Positions 13,401 to 28,400 of a stretch of 64,000 bases of DNA are shown here, in pieces. The position numbers and the translations under genes were made by a program. Every line of letters begins with the position of its first letter. The first letter of the stretch is position 1. The stretch spans positions 5,270,001-5,334,000 of the forward strand of contig NC_134991.1 of assembly GCF_050947335.1 (NCBI RefSeq), given 5' to 3'. A model generated the notes under the pieces. It saw only the letters and a program-made list of their open reading frames with translations. It was not told the DNA's origin and made no database searches. The stretch is from Megachile rotundata (taxonomy: Eukaryota; Arthropoda; Insecta; Hymenoptera; Megachilidae).

Positions 13401-16400
13401 CAGAATAAAGTCTGCTGATCGGCAAGAAGAGCTTGAAGCGGTTTTAGAGGAGCGAGCGAGAAGGAACGCGAACAAAAAGCCCGGATACCGAAGCTATCGT
13501 TCAAGACGTCGAAGGTGGAAAGGTGACATGAACGAGAAAAGCGGAAACCCACTCGACTTAGGCACTTTGCTCTCCCCTTTACTCCTTTCTATCTTCTGTT
13601 TGCCTCTATTCTATCGTTCTTACCCACTCTTTTTCTGCCTCTCTTTTTCCCTATTTATTCTCCCTTTTTTTTACGATCGCTTCTATTGAAATGGCTAAAT
13701 AGAAACACTTCTCTGCAGCGAGTTCTTTGGGTCGATTAGAAGATTTTTTGGGTTTTTGATTATTTGAGAATTTTTTATGAAGTCTTTGGTTTCTTTGTAA
13801 GTCAGATACAATTTAGTAATGTCAGATATGATGAAGAGACACTTGGAAATGTGGGAGTGTATGAAGTTGTCTTCATTTAATATTCGTCTCTTTATCTAAA
13901 TTCTTGCAGTCGTATCTCTTCTTTTCAAGGTTGCTTCTTTCACGGGTGCCAGTGATTTACCCTTTCCCTGCATTTATCTAGCGATACCCTCACTATTTTC
14001 GCTTTCATCCCCTTATACCCCTATTTTTTCCCTTTTATTCCACATTTTGCTTTCTTGTACCAAGATCTCGTTCCTTTTTTCCTCATCTCCCTCTGTTTTC
14101 CAACTTCCACTATCCCCAATGTATTCTCCCTCTTTCCTTAGAAGCTTCAAGGAGGTGGTCCGATATCGCGGGAGTGCTTTAAGGAGCCCTGTGCTTTCAG
14201 TTCAATATTTGCATGGCTCCTGAGTTCACAAAAGAGAGAAATCTATCAATTCCTGTCTTCCGGTGGTGGTGGTGGTAGGTGGTTTCCTATCTTTTTCTCT
14301 CTTTCTGTTCTTCGTTCCTCCGTGGCCCCGGATGAAATCATTACCGTGCTGACGGGTATAAGAGGGTCGTCTTTTATGTATCGCTAGCAAAAGGATACCG
14401 ACGCCATCTCTTCGCTTCTGGCAGTCTGCACGGTTTCCTTCGTCAAGCATCGACCATTGTGTATCGATCAAGCACGAGATGAGCCGTAAATCATGTTGCA
14501 CAACATCACGCTTACACGTGACTAGGGATGTTTTCGTATAATATTCGAAAGCGTGCTGTTTACCACCTTTGTTATCTAGAACCTGATTCTATGGTGGTTT
14601 TTAACTTTTAAACATTTTTTGGTAACCTGCTTTCATTTTATAAATTCTCTGATTTTTTTAATGTATAATTTTCAAGATATCTTAATCCTTTGCACTCGAA
14701 GGTAATTTACAAACAGCAGCTTTAAAACTCTGTTAAAAAGTTAAATGAATTCTCTTGAGGTTATTATTTCTTTACTAATAATTTCTACTATTGTTTCACT
14801 ATGTTTATACGTCACACTTGTCATATTAAAAAATGCTTGTTTCAAATTATTGTATTAAAAAAAATGGTGATTGAGAGTCACCTCTCAAGCGCGAAGGGTT
14901 AATATCTTATTAGTATCTTTAACAACAGAGTAGATTACAAAGTTATTGTAAATATTTCTCACAGAAATATTATGTGTTTGATAGTAGAGAAAGAAAAGGT
15001 AAGAAAGTAATCTTGTGCGAAGCTCTAATATATTCTCTTTACGACTTCTTTATTTCGCGTAGCAAATGAGAAGACTGTTGCCCCTATTGACCGAGCAACA
15101 AAACGTCGTAAATCATACGAGCCCCTTTCTTCGTACGTGACTAGATTTTTCGCCCCATTGTGCGTAATAAAGCACCGACGTTCTCCGGTCAATTCTATCA
15201 AGAACATCTTACACATATTTTTTCTATTTTTCGTAATTTAACTCTTTTATTTCGAAACACAAAGGGTTTACTCCAAGAAACTTGAAGAAGCAATGTTTCA
15301 TGCAGGGATCACATATTCCTGGACAGGATATCATTTATCACCTCGCAGTTTTACTCTTAATCCCTGGCAACGTTTAACACGTTGAGCCTCAGAAGACGGA
15401 CACGTTACCATGTTTCTGATAAATATTCCGTATTCAAGATCTCTCGATATTCCGCGCAATCATTCCCGGTTCAAATATCCCTCGTCAGGGGAATAAGTTT
15501 GTCCATTTCCAATCATGCTCCTTTAACGTTCCATTTGCAACGAGAAACTCGTTTCTTCTCTATCGTTGCATCGGAGATGCGAATGTTAAAATATTCGCAA
15601 ATGAAAACGAACGAATCCGCGATTCGTCGTTACGAAGGCGCATTATGAGTCCGCACGAACCGCGAAATATTGCCATGCTTTTTACGTATCGGGCTGTACC
15701 GGCAATAAATACCGTATCTAGGATGCGCGAGTGCATTTAACGGTGTCTCATGAATAAAGCATAACCCACGGGGGATCCGTTGATTTTTCCCGCGTTGCCT
15801 GACTAAAAGACGCAACCTTCTTCATCTACAACTTGTCCCTCATTGTTGTATCTCTTATTCGCAACTTTATATTCGTGGTTGCACCACGCAGTCACTCTAC
15901 CGCATCTCCAAAAGACTTCTCCCTTCTCTTGTTTCGCGTTTGCCAGCTGAAATACGATGTTGTAAAATTTTATCGTCCTCAGAAGTTTCTTAGCGTTCCC
16001 AGTTTGTCTCTGAATATAAACGAAACGGTCTCTCGGTCGCGCGGGGTTACACCTTCAACTTACTTTAATTTCCTTCGCTGAAACACCATCGTACCCTGTT
16101 CTCGTCTCGATAATAATTTTCTTCCCTGGAACCAGTTACACGCTGCCTTTTTTTAAAACAATTGTTACTGAGCGTACTTGGCGGATTCAATTGAAAACTT
16201 TAGCGAGAATCAAATTATTTTACGGCACGTGATGCTATGTCTGATAAAATGCAAACCCTGCGTGCTGTACTTTAGGATTTTCTGAATCAATGGTACTAAT
16301 TCACAAACTTACATATTTTGAAATTCTGAAATTTGGTGATTATTAAATTCTGAGTTGTTGAATTTACGCACCATAATTCCACGGTCCGTAATTTCCATGC

Positions 16401-19400
16401 GCCGTATTTCTACGCGTTGTATTTCTACGCCTCGAAATTTCTACGCGTCATAATTCCACGCTCCGTAATTTCCACGCGTTGAAATTTTCACGCGATGTAT
16501 TTCTACGCGTCGAAATTTCTACGCGCCATAATTCCACGCTCTGTAGTTTCCACGCGTCGAAATTTTCACGCGTTATATTTCTATGCGCCATAATTCCGCG
16601 CGGCGTAATTTCCGTGCGCCATAATTCCACGCTCCGTAATTTCCGCGTGCCGTAATTCCCACGCGTTATAATTCCACGCTCCGTAATTTCCACACGTCCA
16701 AATTTCTACGCATTGTATTTCTACGCGTTGATATTTCTACGCGCCATAATTCCATATTTAAACTACTGAATATCGTGTTTCGACATCAATTCACTTTAAT
16801 AGTTCAACATCGTAGATGTGTTAAATATTTTAGTATGATGACCTGTTCTACCTGTTACACAGTCATCTGCGTTAAAATAACTAATAAATAAATTATCTAT
16901 TAAGTTGTGACCTATTGTCCCACAGAAAACAACAGTAATACACGTAGAATCGATCAAATTTAAGATTCAATAATTTTCACAGTAGTATGTAACTATAATA
17001 ACCCGTTTTGAAAACTTCGTCGAGCCAATCCATTCCCAATGCACCGAGGTAGAACAGAATGGGAATGAAATCCAAGAGGCTGGAAGTAGACTTAAATTTC
17101 CATAAACGCATGAAATCGGACGTCCCCGAAACCAAATGTCTGGAATGTTTCCAGCAGATATCGCGCTTTTCAGGACACACTTGTCCGACCAGGCAAGAAA
17201 TGGCACGGGGAAAAAGGGACGGGTACGGAAAAGAGTCGGTCATCGAGCATCGTGCCAAAACGAGTCCCTGTGAAACTCCCATAGGCGCCACTGTGTCGAG
17301 CATTCTGTTCGCATCCCTTGTATCTGAATCGCATTTATTTTACAACCGCGATCGAGAGGAATATCGATATATACGTGGCACAAATCAATACAGATGATAT
17401 ATTTCATAAAGACGAATAGATTGAAAATTTTGAAGCTTGAAAATCGAGGTTTTAGGAAATTTAGGAATTCGAAAATTGGGGCTCGACGATTGGCAGATTT
17501 GAGAAGCTGGGAATTGAAATACTTTGAAACGTGAAAATTTGTAAAATTGTAAATTTGAAAATTGAAAGAGTAGTAAACTTAACAATTTGTAAATTTGAAA
17601 ATAGAAAGACTAGTAAATTAAAAAATTTGCAAATTTGAAAATAAAAAAAAAATTGTAAATCCAAAAATCGAGAAACCAAGTTTAAAAATTCGCAAACATA
17701 CAAAGTTGAAAGCTAGAAAGTTTAAAAATTTGTAAATTCCGACCGTTCCTCAAAACGGAGGGCAAGTAACGCGTTGTATTTCACACAACGCTACATTCTT
17801 ATGCAAAGTAAACTCGCCCTCTAGTATATACTTACGCAATGAATTCATCGAGATATTTTCCCCAATAATGGACTCTGGCGTGCTCTCGCTTTCTTTCTGT
17901 CTCTAGAAACCTCTTATCGTGTCAGTATTTTTTTCTCTCCTCAACTTCTTCCGCTTCAACCCTCCGCATCGATCACGTATTCCATTCTTTTTCTATCGCG
18001 TATACCCTTTGCACCCGTTATTAAAATTCCACGTTCGTCAACCATCCATATCGAATTACCTGTTACGACCACACAGTCTTTTGATTTCGCAGAATCCTCG
18101 CTTTCGTGTACTTGCATCCCTTGAACACAGTTTTATTGAAAATACAGGGTGTCTCACAATTAGTGGTCTTTGGAATGGGGGGTAGCCGATGTGATTCTGA
18201 AACTTCGTTTTTGGATTATTAAGGAATATAATTTTTCATTCCGTAATTTTCACGCGCCATAATTCCACGCGCCGTAATTTCCACGCGCTGTATTTTCACG
18301 CGCTGTAATTCCCAAGCGCCATAATTTCACGCGCCAAAATTTCTGCGCGCCGTAATTTTCACGCGCCATAACTCCACACTCCGTAATTTCCAAGTAATTT
18401 ATATAAAGAAATATAAATATTTTTTGGCTCGGAGCTGTCGAACGCTTCGAACCTCATTTTTGCAAAGGGAAATCTTATTCAGAATCACGTCAGCAACCCG
18501 CCACTTCAGGGACCTAATTGTGAGATACCCTGTATAATTCCATGCTCCTATCATCGCTGTTATTTTTTTCGCCGTCTTTTTGATGCAGAAATGAAGGTCG
18601 TCTTTTTTCTAGAGGAAACTTGCGAGAAAGCGTGTCTATTTTTTCAGCGGAAGGCAGGGTGGGGTTGAAAGAAGGTCATGAGGACGTCAGGGCGAGGAGA
18701 GGTTTATTTGACGACTAAATTGTCCTGTTTGATGTCGGTGGCTTGGAACCTCCTCAAAGAACATCCACCGAGACGGGGGGATGAAACGGGAAATTTCACG
18801 TGGATTCTTCAGGAAGACGTAGCCACAATATGCGTTTATCGTCGGGAAGTTTCGACGTTTCGCGAAGGTGAAAATCTACCGTCATTCCTTTTGCGCGATC
18901 AAACGAGTTTCTCGCTTTTCCTCCGGAGTTATTGGGGGTGATTCGGGGTAACAGTTATGCTCGGTCGGGTTTCCTCGGTTTCGAGAAAATCCGATTTGTA
19001 CGAATTTCTTGAGCCGGGCTGAAGAAGAAGTTCGTCGGCTTCGCTCGCGACGCTTTAGAGAGGCGCTAATGTCGTTAGAGAGAGGGACGAAAATATTTGA
19101 GCAAATTAAGCGCTTTCCGACCACTGAACTACGGTTGAGGATATGAAATTACTTGCGAGGAGGAAACTGTTTCACGTCTGGTTTCGTCGTTTCGAAGAAC
19201 CTGAGTTTTGAAGGTCTATGAACGATGCTCTCTCGTCCTACCAGCCTCGTTATATTTCTCCTTCTTTTTCCCGGAAATTATTTAGCCTTTCAAACAGTTA
19301 ATTAGATTTTTAGTCGGGCACTAATTATTTTTAAATTAGAACTTAGTGTTTAATTAAATTTTCTTTGATTAAATTTCAGTTTCCATGACGTCAAAGAGCT

Positions 19401-22400
19401 TTTTTGATCTCCTCTCGGAAGTTTCTTCGATGTATTCACCCTACTATCATAGATACAAAAATTCAACCATTCGCAGAAATTCCGCGCATCGTTAAGCACA
19501 TTCCAACTTCACCGCGTGGAAATTATTTATTACGCCAAACCACTAATTCCACATGTTTCCAGATACGCGATAAAAACTTCTTTATCGTAGGCATTAGGAG
19601 AAAATTTCTCGGCGATATCCGTCTAAATGTTCCGTAACGAATGTAAAATTGTCGAGGAATCATGAATTTTGTTACCGACGATTCGAGATGCAAGAAATGA
19701 AAGAAACGCAAAATTGCATTCCCGTGGTCGACTCGGGTCAACGTTAAACCGTCGCGAAAACGCGATAACATAACATCCGGCTCGCACAAAGCAAATTGTA
19801 GAACGAGTTTCATTTCCCTTTGCAACAATCAGCTCGATCTGTTTACTGTTCCCGGAGGAAATCCGATTTCCTGATACGAATAGACAGATGTAACCGGGAT
19901 AGGAGAAAGGTTACACGTTCGTTCGCCTCATCCATGAAGCCCGTTAACGTCCTTTTAACAGACAAAAGGTTCGTCTAACTCGCCTAACGACGTTAAGCCG
20001 TCGGGTAGACGTTATTCCTCATCGTTTATACAATGCAAAATTGTATACGTTTGACCTGAATTTCTGAGATACTAAATGTTATTAATTCCTTTTTTGCACA
20101 CTTATTTGCGAGATACGAAATTTTTCGGATAAAATGTAGTCGGACATCCGTGATAAAAGGTGTACAAATTATACATATTTCTCTGTAATATGCAAATAAG
20201 TTTGAACCGGTGAGTTCGCGCGATATAAAAATTCACCGCATTAAATTGTAGCCGATCTACGGCCAGAAATATCTATTCCACTTCATAAACTTTCGAGCTT
20301 TATAAAATTTTTATAAAATTTCCAAGTTACGAAAATTCACAAAATATTTAAGCTCTCGCATTTACGAATTTATAAAATTTTTCCAACTTGGAAAATAAAT
20401 TCTCAGGAGATAAAATTGGAAGCTAACAAAAATTGTCCTCCAGGAGGAAATTTGTAGCGTTAACGTGTTCCTCGACTTAACGAGCGCTCTTTCGCCAAAG
20501 TACTCATTTAAAAGGATAATAAATACCGGCCTAATTCCTCGACGCTCGAAATATCATCACACTAGGTGGCAATAAATACTCCTTTTCCCTGGCATCTCGT
20601 AAAGCTTCTAAATTCCAGCGCCAAGCGAATGACTCTCGTCTGTCTGCGCGTCCCCATTTTGCATGTTTACGGGTCGCATAAGGGTCGTACTTCCGGTATA
20701 TACCTGAGATTGTCTTGTACTCACCTCGCTCCATTTATTGGTCTCCCACATGGGGCAGGAGATGGTGTTACAAGTCTCTTGGTTCCGCGGCTTATGCGTG
20801 TTGCTGCATTTATGATCGGGTAGCTGCAATCATCAGACATTACGTGAGTATTCATACAAAAATTTATCGAATATGAGCTTATGGTTTCTTACACCTATTT
20901 ACATTTTATGGACGAACGTTATTACTTGTTTATATTAAGTGTTGAAGGGATGTACTTTAAATAAAAAAAATTTTGGTAAAATAATTAATTATTTTCTTTT
21001 TATTTTTCCGACATACTGTGTATATGTTCCCCTAAAACATCCCCTATTATCGGCAAGCATGCGTTTGAAACCGGCATAGAAGAGGAAGAAGATTCGTGAT
21101 GTCACGAGAGCGTATGTATACCGAATGTACATGTGTTCTTCGGGTACTCGTCTCGGATGAGAGGATTTTACGGTGGTTGACGGAGAACCGCGACCGACGA
21201 CCCTTCCAGTTTAAACGAACCGAACTGGGTTAGGGTTCGTGGGTTCTGCGAGGTTGTCGTAGGCCCCGGTCGTATATGTATCTGTAGGACGGTTCTAGAG
21301 ACACGAGTGCATCGCAAAGTCTCAAAGTCGAAGGAAATTATTAACCCATTTATGCAACGACGTAACCGTGTAAATTTGCTCGTTCGTCGTTAATGTGCGA
21401 AAATTTCTGTTAAAAGAGAACCGAGTCTTTTCGAGCTTCGTGAAATATATACTCGGGAAAGACTGTTTTTTCGTAAATGAAACGGGGTAGGTATTGTTTC
21501 GTAAACGTATTTTTGCCTCGAGTTACGGCCGCCATTTTCTGAAACTGCTTCGTATGATACATAATACTGTATCGAACAGTGATATAAAGTTGAGTGGCAA
21601 TGTTCTTTTATTTCTCCTTGAAAGGAAATCGAGAAACAATTTTCAACGAGTGGAGGTGTGTGTTTATTATCGAAACGCTGTCATTAAAATTCAAGGATGT
21701 GTACTTAAGTTATATGTTTTATTGATTACCTTGGTAGTCTCGTTGCCACTTTCTTCGGTGCAGAAAACTGTTCTGGTCCTCGAACCACCTCCGCAGCTGG
21801 CACTACACATGCTCCAATCACCAGCCACCCATCTATAACCATAAACATACGAATAAAATGCAAACTGGTAAATAATAGTATACGTTAAATATACTACATG
21901 TATATACTAGTAATAGTACATGTTAAATATACTATTATATTTAATAATAAATATCAGTAAAATTTCGAATTTATCCTAAAACCACCGTTTCTGATAGATC
22001 CGATATTAGCATTTCCCTCGACGCAAAATCATGTATTTTGACAGACTAATTGCAGATATTTTCAAATCTGCACGCTCCAGAAATCCAAATTACACGGATA
22101 CTGGGAGAATCACGAAACCGCTCAAAAGGGTTCGGAACCACGAATTAAAATCGAGAGCGTTCCTTTCATCGAGACTCTCTTCAGCCTGAAGCCATCTTTG
22201 GTAGCGCGATCAGATTCCCAGATTTTTATCATCGAAAAAGCACTCGTACAATTTTACATCAAAGGCAATACCACTCTTGACTTACGTTTGAAAATTCGAA
22301 TTTTTAACAGGTGGATGTTCAATTTTTTATTTATTTTGTATAAATGAAATTGAAGATTTCTCAAACTTTCAATTATCATTGATCTTACAATATATTATTT

Positions 22401-25400
22401 TTACCCCTCTACTTTCGAAAAGCGATAATCAGTTTTATACAATAATTATAAATAAATATTTTTCAACTAAATTTATACTGTAAACTATGTTATATAAGTG
22501 ATGTTTAAATACAGATAACAATGGCAATTAATAATAAAAAAATAACAACCAAAAAATTCATCAAACATTTCATCTAAAAAGTTTCCGATTTGCAATCCAT
22601 CAACGACAAAAATGGTTTAAAGTGCAAAGGGTTGATACTGTAATTAAAATTGTCAAGTATCAGAACTCTGAAACAACGGAGACTTTTTCAATTTCCCTCG
22701 CATTTTGTTATTTGTCAGGCGAAAGTGTTTGCGGGTCGTCAGACGAGTCGATCGATCGGATGGTAGCTCGAAACTTTTGCTGGTTGCCCGTTGTTCTCGT
22801 GCCCGTGTAACACGTGTAGGGGTGTCTCGATACGTCCGGCCAGTGTGCCGATTATTTTCCTCCCCGTTGTCCCGGTGTAAAAGCCACCCTAATGGCAGGA
22901 AAGCAGACGCTCAATGGCCGTGTCCCGTTCGATGAACTCCATCCGTTCCTATTCTCTTCTACTCACAGCAATTTTTTCGCGGAGGCTCATTTGCTGCACA
23001 AGATAATTGGGATAGATCGATCTGACGGTAAAAATTTTGCTGCACGAAACGCGGAGAACTTTAAATTAAACTGGGTATCATAACAACAGCGTTGTCTTTA
23101 AAAGATTACAAAAGAATATAAAGTTGAATATTTTCACTTCTGTTATCAATGCGTGGTAATTCGACGCGTGGTAATTCGGTGCGTAGAGATTCGACGCGTG
23201 GTGACTCGACGCTTGGTAATTCCACGTATGGTAATTCGGCGCGTAGAGATTCGACGCGTGGTAATTCGATACGTGGTAATTCGACACGTGGTAATTCGAC
23301 ACGTGGTAATTCGATACATGGTAATTCGATACGTGGTAATTCGACGTGTGGTAATTCAAAATTTCCATTTTCAGTGTACTTCGAGTGATCTGTCCTTATG
23401 TGATCCTTGGGTTATGAATTATATGGCGAGCTGAGAGTACAGTCGGTTCGACGATCGATCTCTCGAGCCGGATCGCGAGATTAATCGTCAAATGTCCCGG
23501 AAAACGCTTAATAGAATTTAATTGAGCCTGTATCCGTGACACGACACGGAATAATAGCCGGTGAAGTATTCAGTAGCTTAATACACAGTTGCGGGTAGGC
23601 GGCGGTTTAGGAATCCCTGTATTCCTGGGGGATATGGCTGAAACGCGTCGACCACTTGGCCAAACCCGAACCGAATTAAACTAAATTCTCGACCTGGCCA
23701 ATTAGCACCAATTTAACGTTGACGAGGCCCCACTCCACGGCCTGAGATTTATTAATCACCGGCACCGTAGTAGTCGTTAACCTAGCAATCGTTACGTTCA
23801 AATTTCTCCTTTTTCCCCTTTTTACCTTTTACAGAGTCGAAACGCCACCGATCGATCGCGTTCCTTCGTTTTTGCAGCACAAATATTCGTGATTAACGAA
23901 GAACGTCGGTCGTTAAATTATTCATGGTCCAATTACGACGATTGTGCCAGTGTAACCTTATTTCGCTCGGCGTATTTTTTTCTTATCGAGTACTTTGAGT
24001 CCTTCGGTATGACTCTTTCCCTTGCTACTTTATCGGAGAGCCAACAGGACTCTCCGGTGACATTTTCGAAATGAGATTCCGAGATGACGTTCGAGAACTG
24101 TTTAACCTTTCGCAGTTCTCTGTTGCAAAGGTTTAAGTAATTAATTAGGTCCTCGATTCGATTGGACGCCAATTAAAATTGGCATTTTATTCATTATCAA
24201 ATCAAGAATTAAATTATAACTACTGATTGCATGATTCTATAATTCAAAGTTAATGTAGGCATTTTAATGAGATGTGAAATTAAAGATTGTATCGACAGAT
24301 CATGTTTAATTGAAGTCTTCCTGATTAAGAATAACAATTTAATTTCCGATTCCATCGTGCTTAATCTATTTTCATACACAATTTATACAATTGAATCACA
24401 TACATATTATCCGGTATAATAAATATAAACAAATATCGAAAGATAAATATTCTCTTATAAAAACAAGACATTCGAACGAACGCTGATAGAGTTTATGTGG
24501 AGTGGTCAGACAAACAGACAGAATAAACTGGTGAAACCGAAAGTCAAATTTAGCGAAGATAAACGTCGATCGAGGATCGTTTCGTGGACATCGAACCATA
24601 ATCTCGATCACAATGGAACAGGTTCAATATACATGCGCCTCTGCACGGTCTCAACGACGTGCTATGTTTTCAAGCGCGGCTGTATATTCGGTAAGAATGG
24701 TTCACGGCGAGTTTTTGTCCAAACTTCGTCGCCGACATAATGTCTGCTCGTCCGTGGAACGATTCTCATCGGGAGCGAGCTTTAAAGCGTCTCTTTTTAT
24801 CCCTCTTTTCCTTTATCCGGACAAAGAACGAGCCATATCGTTTCGAGAACTAAGATTGTTTCTTCGAAAAAATATCCTCGGGACGTTTCCTTTCCATTTC
24901 GTTATTCCGTCCGATCGTTACGCTTTATCGCCAACAGACTAGTACAGGAATATTCGTGATAAAGGTAAAAAGTGATTTTGCTTTTGAGTGGTTTACTTTT
25001 TTGTTGATTCGAATGGTAATGTGTGCGAGGTGACTCGGTGCGTGAGGATTTAATTAGGGGCGATGTACTGTGCGTGGTGATTCCACGCGTGGAGATCCAA
25101 TGCGTGGTAATTCGACGCGTAGTAATTCAACGCGTGATGATTCGACGTATGGTGATTCGATGCGTGATAATTCAACGCGTGGTAATCCGACGCGTGGTAA
25201 TTCAACGCGTGGTATTTCCACGCGTGGAGATCCAATGCGTTGTAATTCGACGCGTGGTAATTCAACGCGTGGTATTTCCACGCGTGGAGATCCAATGCGT
25301 TGTAATTCGACGCGTGGTAATTCAACGCGTGGTGATTCGACGCGTGGTAATTCGATATGTGGTAATTCGACGCGTTGTAATCCGACGCGTGGTAATTCGC

Positions 25401-28400
25401 CGGGTGGTAATTCGATGCGTGGTAATTCGACGCGTGGTAACCTCCTCTATGAACCACACAACGAACAATTTTCACGATAGAACAATACAAGTAGTTACAA
25501 TGCGTCCGTCTATTACAGTCAATGTCACATGACGAAGAAATAACCTTATTGCACACAGAAAGGATTCTGCAGATCCAGAATCTTATTCCCCATCGCCGAT
25601 AAATTATCACGAATTTCAGTATTACGGGAGCAGTACAAGGCTGAAAACATGTACACCGTAGTAACAGAGAATAAAGTGTCTTGTATCTTCTTTACTCGGG
25701 TCGTATAGTCGGACTGCAACGGCGTAACAAACATCTTCTCGAAGCAGTCAGTTGTTTCGAGCGAGCATAAAAGTCGAATTCCTTTAAATAACTTTTTCAC
25801 TGGTCCTTGACAAGATCCAAAGATACTTTAACTTGGCAGTGGTAGGTATTTTATGGGTGACATATCTGGCGAAGTTACTCTCGCGATCGTTCTGATCGTA
25901 CCCAGCGAAGAAGAACAAAAGAAGAAGAATTTATCCGTGAGTCCAAAGAAAAAAAACAGACGTATCACTGAACGAATTGTTTGTCCAAGAGTCAGTCAGC
26001 GCATTCTCGTATCTTCGGGCTGTTCGAGCATGTTTTTTCGGTAACGTTTTCTTCGCGAATCGACGTCGCGATAAAAAATGAAAAATGCTCGATGAGGAGC
26101 GACGCCCTCGGATGAAGGATCGAGGGTAAGAGCGCGAATGGTGGTTGATGCAACCGTTTCCTGGATGCTTTTTACCGGGGGCTTAATGAAGAACGACGAG
26201 CGAGAGGAAAATGATGTTGAAATTTCGATAAAGGCAGAGAATAACACGATAACGGAATCGATATGCGATTCCCATTCCACGATTAATTGATATTCGATAT
26301 CTTTATGTAGAACGTGCATCAGCAGATTTTAATAGGAATGTTTTTTTTTTAAGTAAAAACAAGCTATTGATTTTTAAGTGATTAGGAAGATATCTTGGTG
26401 TGTCGTTTGTTTTTTGATTACAATTTGAAAGGTGTAGGAGGAAATTATGTTTGGGAGTGTTTCAGATGTAGTTTCTAAATTACCACGCGTTGAATTACCA
26501 CGTATCGGAATACCACGCGTCGAATTACCACGCGTCGAATTACCACGCGTCGAATTACCACGCGTCGAATTACCACGCGTCGAATTACCACGCGTCGAAT
26601 TACCACGCGTCGAATTACCACGCGTCGAATTACCACGTATCGAATTACCACGTATCGAATTACCACGTATCGAATTACCACGCGTCGAATTACTGCGCGT
26701 CGAACTACCAAGCGTCGAATTACCACGCGTCGTATCTCTACGCGTCGAATCACCGCGCGTTGAATGTCACCATACGTCGAATCACCACGCGTCGTGATTC
26801 TGAGTAAGGTTCGTATATTCCTATCTTCTTAATACCTACATCCTCAGTATGTTACTCATCATATAACGATTCTCTCAAAAAATAAAATTCAAGTCCAAAA
26901 AACTGTATAGCCCTCCAATTCTCTCTACATCCCTCAAGCACCCAGACCACTTACCGGCATCAGAACCCCGAAATGCATCGCAGACACTTAAATAATGTGG
27001 CTGGCAGGAACGAGTGACCCCTTTTCGATATTCAAGCGCGTTCTCGCGGCCAAAGTGTTCGCAATCGGCGCTTTCCACGGTTTCCAGCGACAGAAAGAGA
27101 GAGAGGGTGTATGTGCGCGTCTCTCTCTTTCCGTGGAAGGGATCGGGGCTTGTTTTTCCAGGTCTCTTTCAGAAAGAGGCCCGGCGGGCTTTTGCTCTTT
27201 CCCTCTCGTCCCGCCGACTAATGGCCGTTCAGTTCGCTTGAAAGCTCCGGCCCATCGTGTTCAACCAAGCTCGTATTGCGAAGCCCGTTCTCGGCCAACG
27301 TGTATCCATTTCTCTGACGATTTCGTGCACACCGAGGCTCGCCTTGTAACAATAATCAGGGCTGCCTGCTCGTCCGCTTTGTCCGCGCGAGGAAATTGGT
27401 CAGGGAAGATTGGCCGGCGTTAATCCCGGAAGTGGGAGTTTCGATTCTGTATCGCTGGAAAATGCCGGAATTTCGCGGCGGCTACAAGTGCTGCCGATCG
27501 TGGAAAACGAGACTGTGGATCCGAAATGTCTTCACAATTTTTGGTTCGATGAGTAAAACTGCAATTAACTTGAAATGTGTAACTTGAAATGTTTGAAGAT
27601 AGTTTTTTAAATACGGAAGAGGTCACTGAAGTGTAAGAGTAAAATATTGCGTCTTGAACATAAATTATAAACATAAGTGAATAGAAAGCTAGAAGCTGAA
27701 TTAGCAGAACTATCAGTGAACCTAACAGTTTAAATTCGTGAAAGCGTTGTAAACGCTGATTATTATTACTACTATCAGTCAGCTCTCGAAAGCAATGTAA
27801 TTGGTAACGAATAAAAAGGCTCCTCGAAAATGAATGAACTTCAAAGCAGCTAAATCACAATGTACATTGTGACGGTACAGCAATCAATCACGAGCAGAAG
27901 TAAATTCACATCCCTTTTTCATCGACATCAAGGGACACCGAGCAGGAAATCCAGACCACGGGCGTCAATGTCGTTCCCAGATGAAGTCGAATTTTTATCA
28001 CGAACCTGTACAAACACGCGATCCAGAGCGCGTGCAGAAATCCGCGAACAATCCGTCAAACGACACCGGCTTTTGTGCAAACGTGTGCCACGTATTTCGT
28101 GTGCCAACGTAACCATCCGTTCGAGTTTGATACGCGAAATCCGTGTCGGAAACGCAGCTAACGTTCTTTGATGCGGATACTGCACACGCAGGCTCGTCAT
28201 TCAGAAGGTATATACTCACTTTGCTGTGCACGGGTGCGTGTTGCACGGCATCAGGGTCTTTTCTGGCCTATTGTCCGGATCGCAATAGCTATCGTCTACC
28301 ACGTTGTCGTCCGGCCCGATGGACTTGCATACCGCCATTGCTATCTTGAAACCTGCCGAAAAGAGTATTGTACGTTTATATTAGGATATTATTAGAGATC

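Larger units (their letters stand above)
10603..20724 (-). other. 10.1-kb intron between TSR 3 exons
   Basis: No exon recognised. It contains an inverted repeat (10987-11201), a mariner-like terminus (11947-11972), the 80-bp tandem array (12751-13070), pyrimidine-rich DNA (about 13560-14130), an ACGCGT-type array (16365-16752), AT-rich decayed repeats (17400-17740) and a MITE (18145-18532). Short frames here are not protein-like. Confidence 0.65.
21833..28219 (-). other. 6.4-kb intron with inverted minisatellite arrays
   Basis: No nolo exon recognised. It holds 15-bp arrays at 23149, 25024 and 26472, the last in opposite orientation, plus a GC-richer stretch at about 27000-27500 whose 142-codon plus-strand frame resembles no known protein. 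Confidence 0.6.

Noticed and set aside
23149..23434. Open frames with RGNST or VVIRR repeats
   Set aside because: Both strands stay open because the 15-bp unit lacks stops; there is no initiator context, signal peptide or splice logic.
26995..27423. 142-codon plus-strand frame
   Set aside because: No recognisable domain; GC-richer intron DNA antisense to the host gene, with no splice or promoter support.
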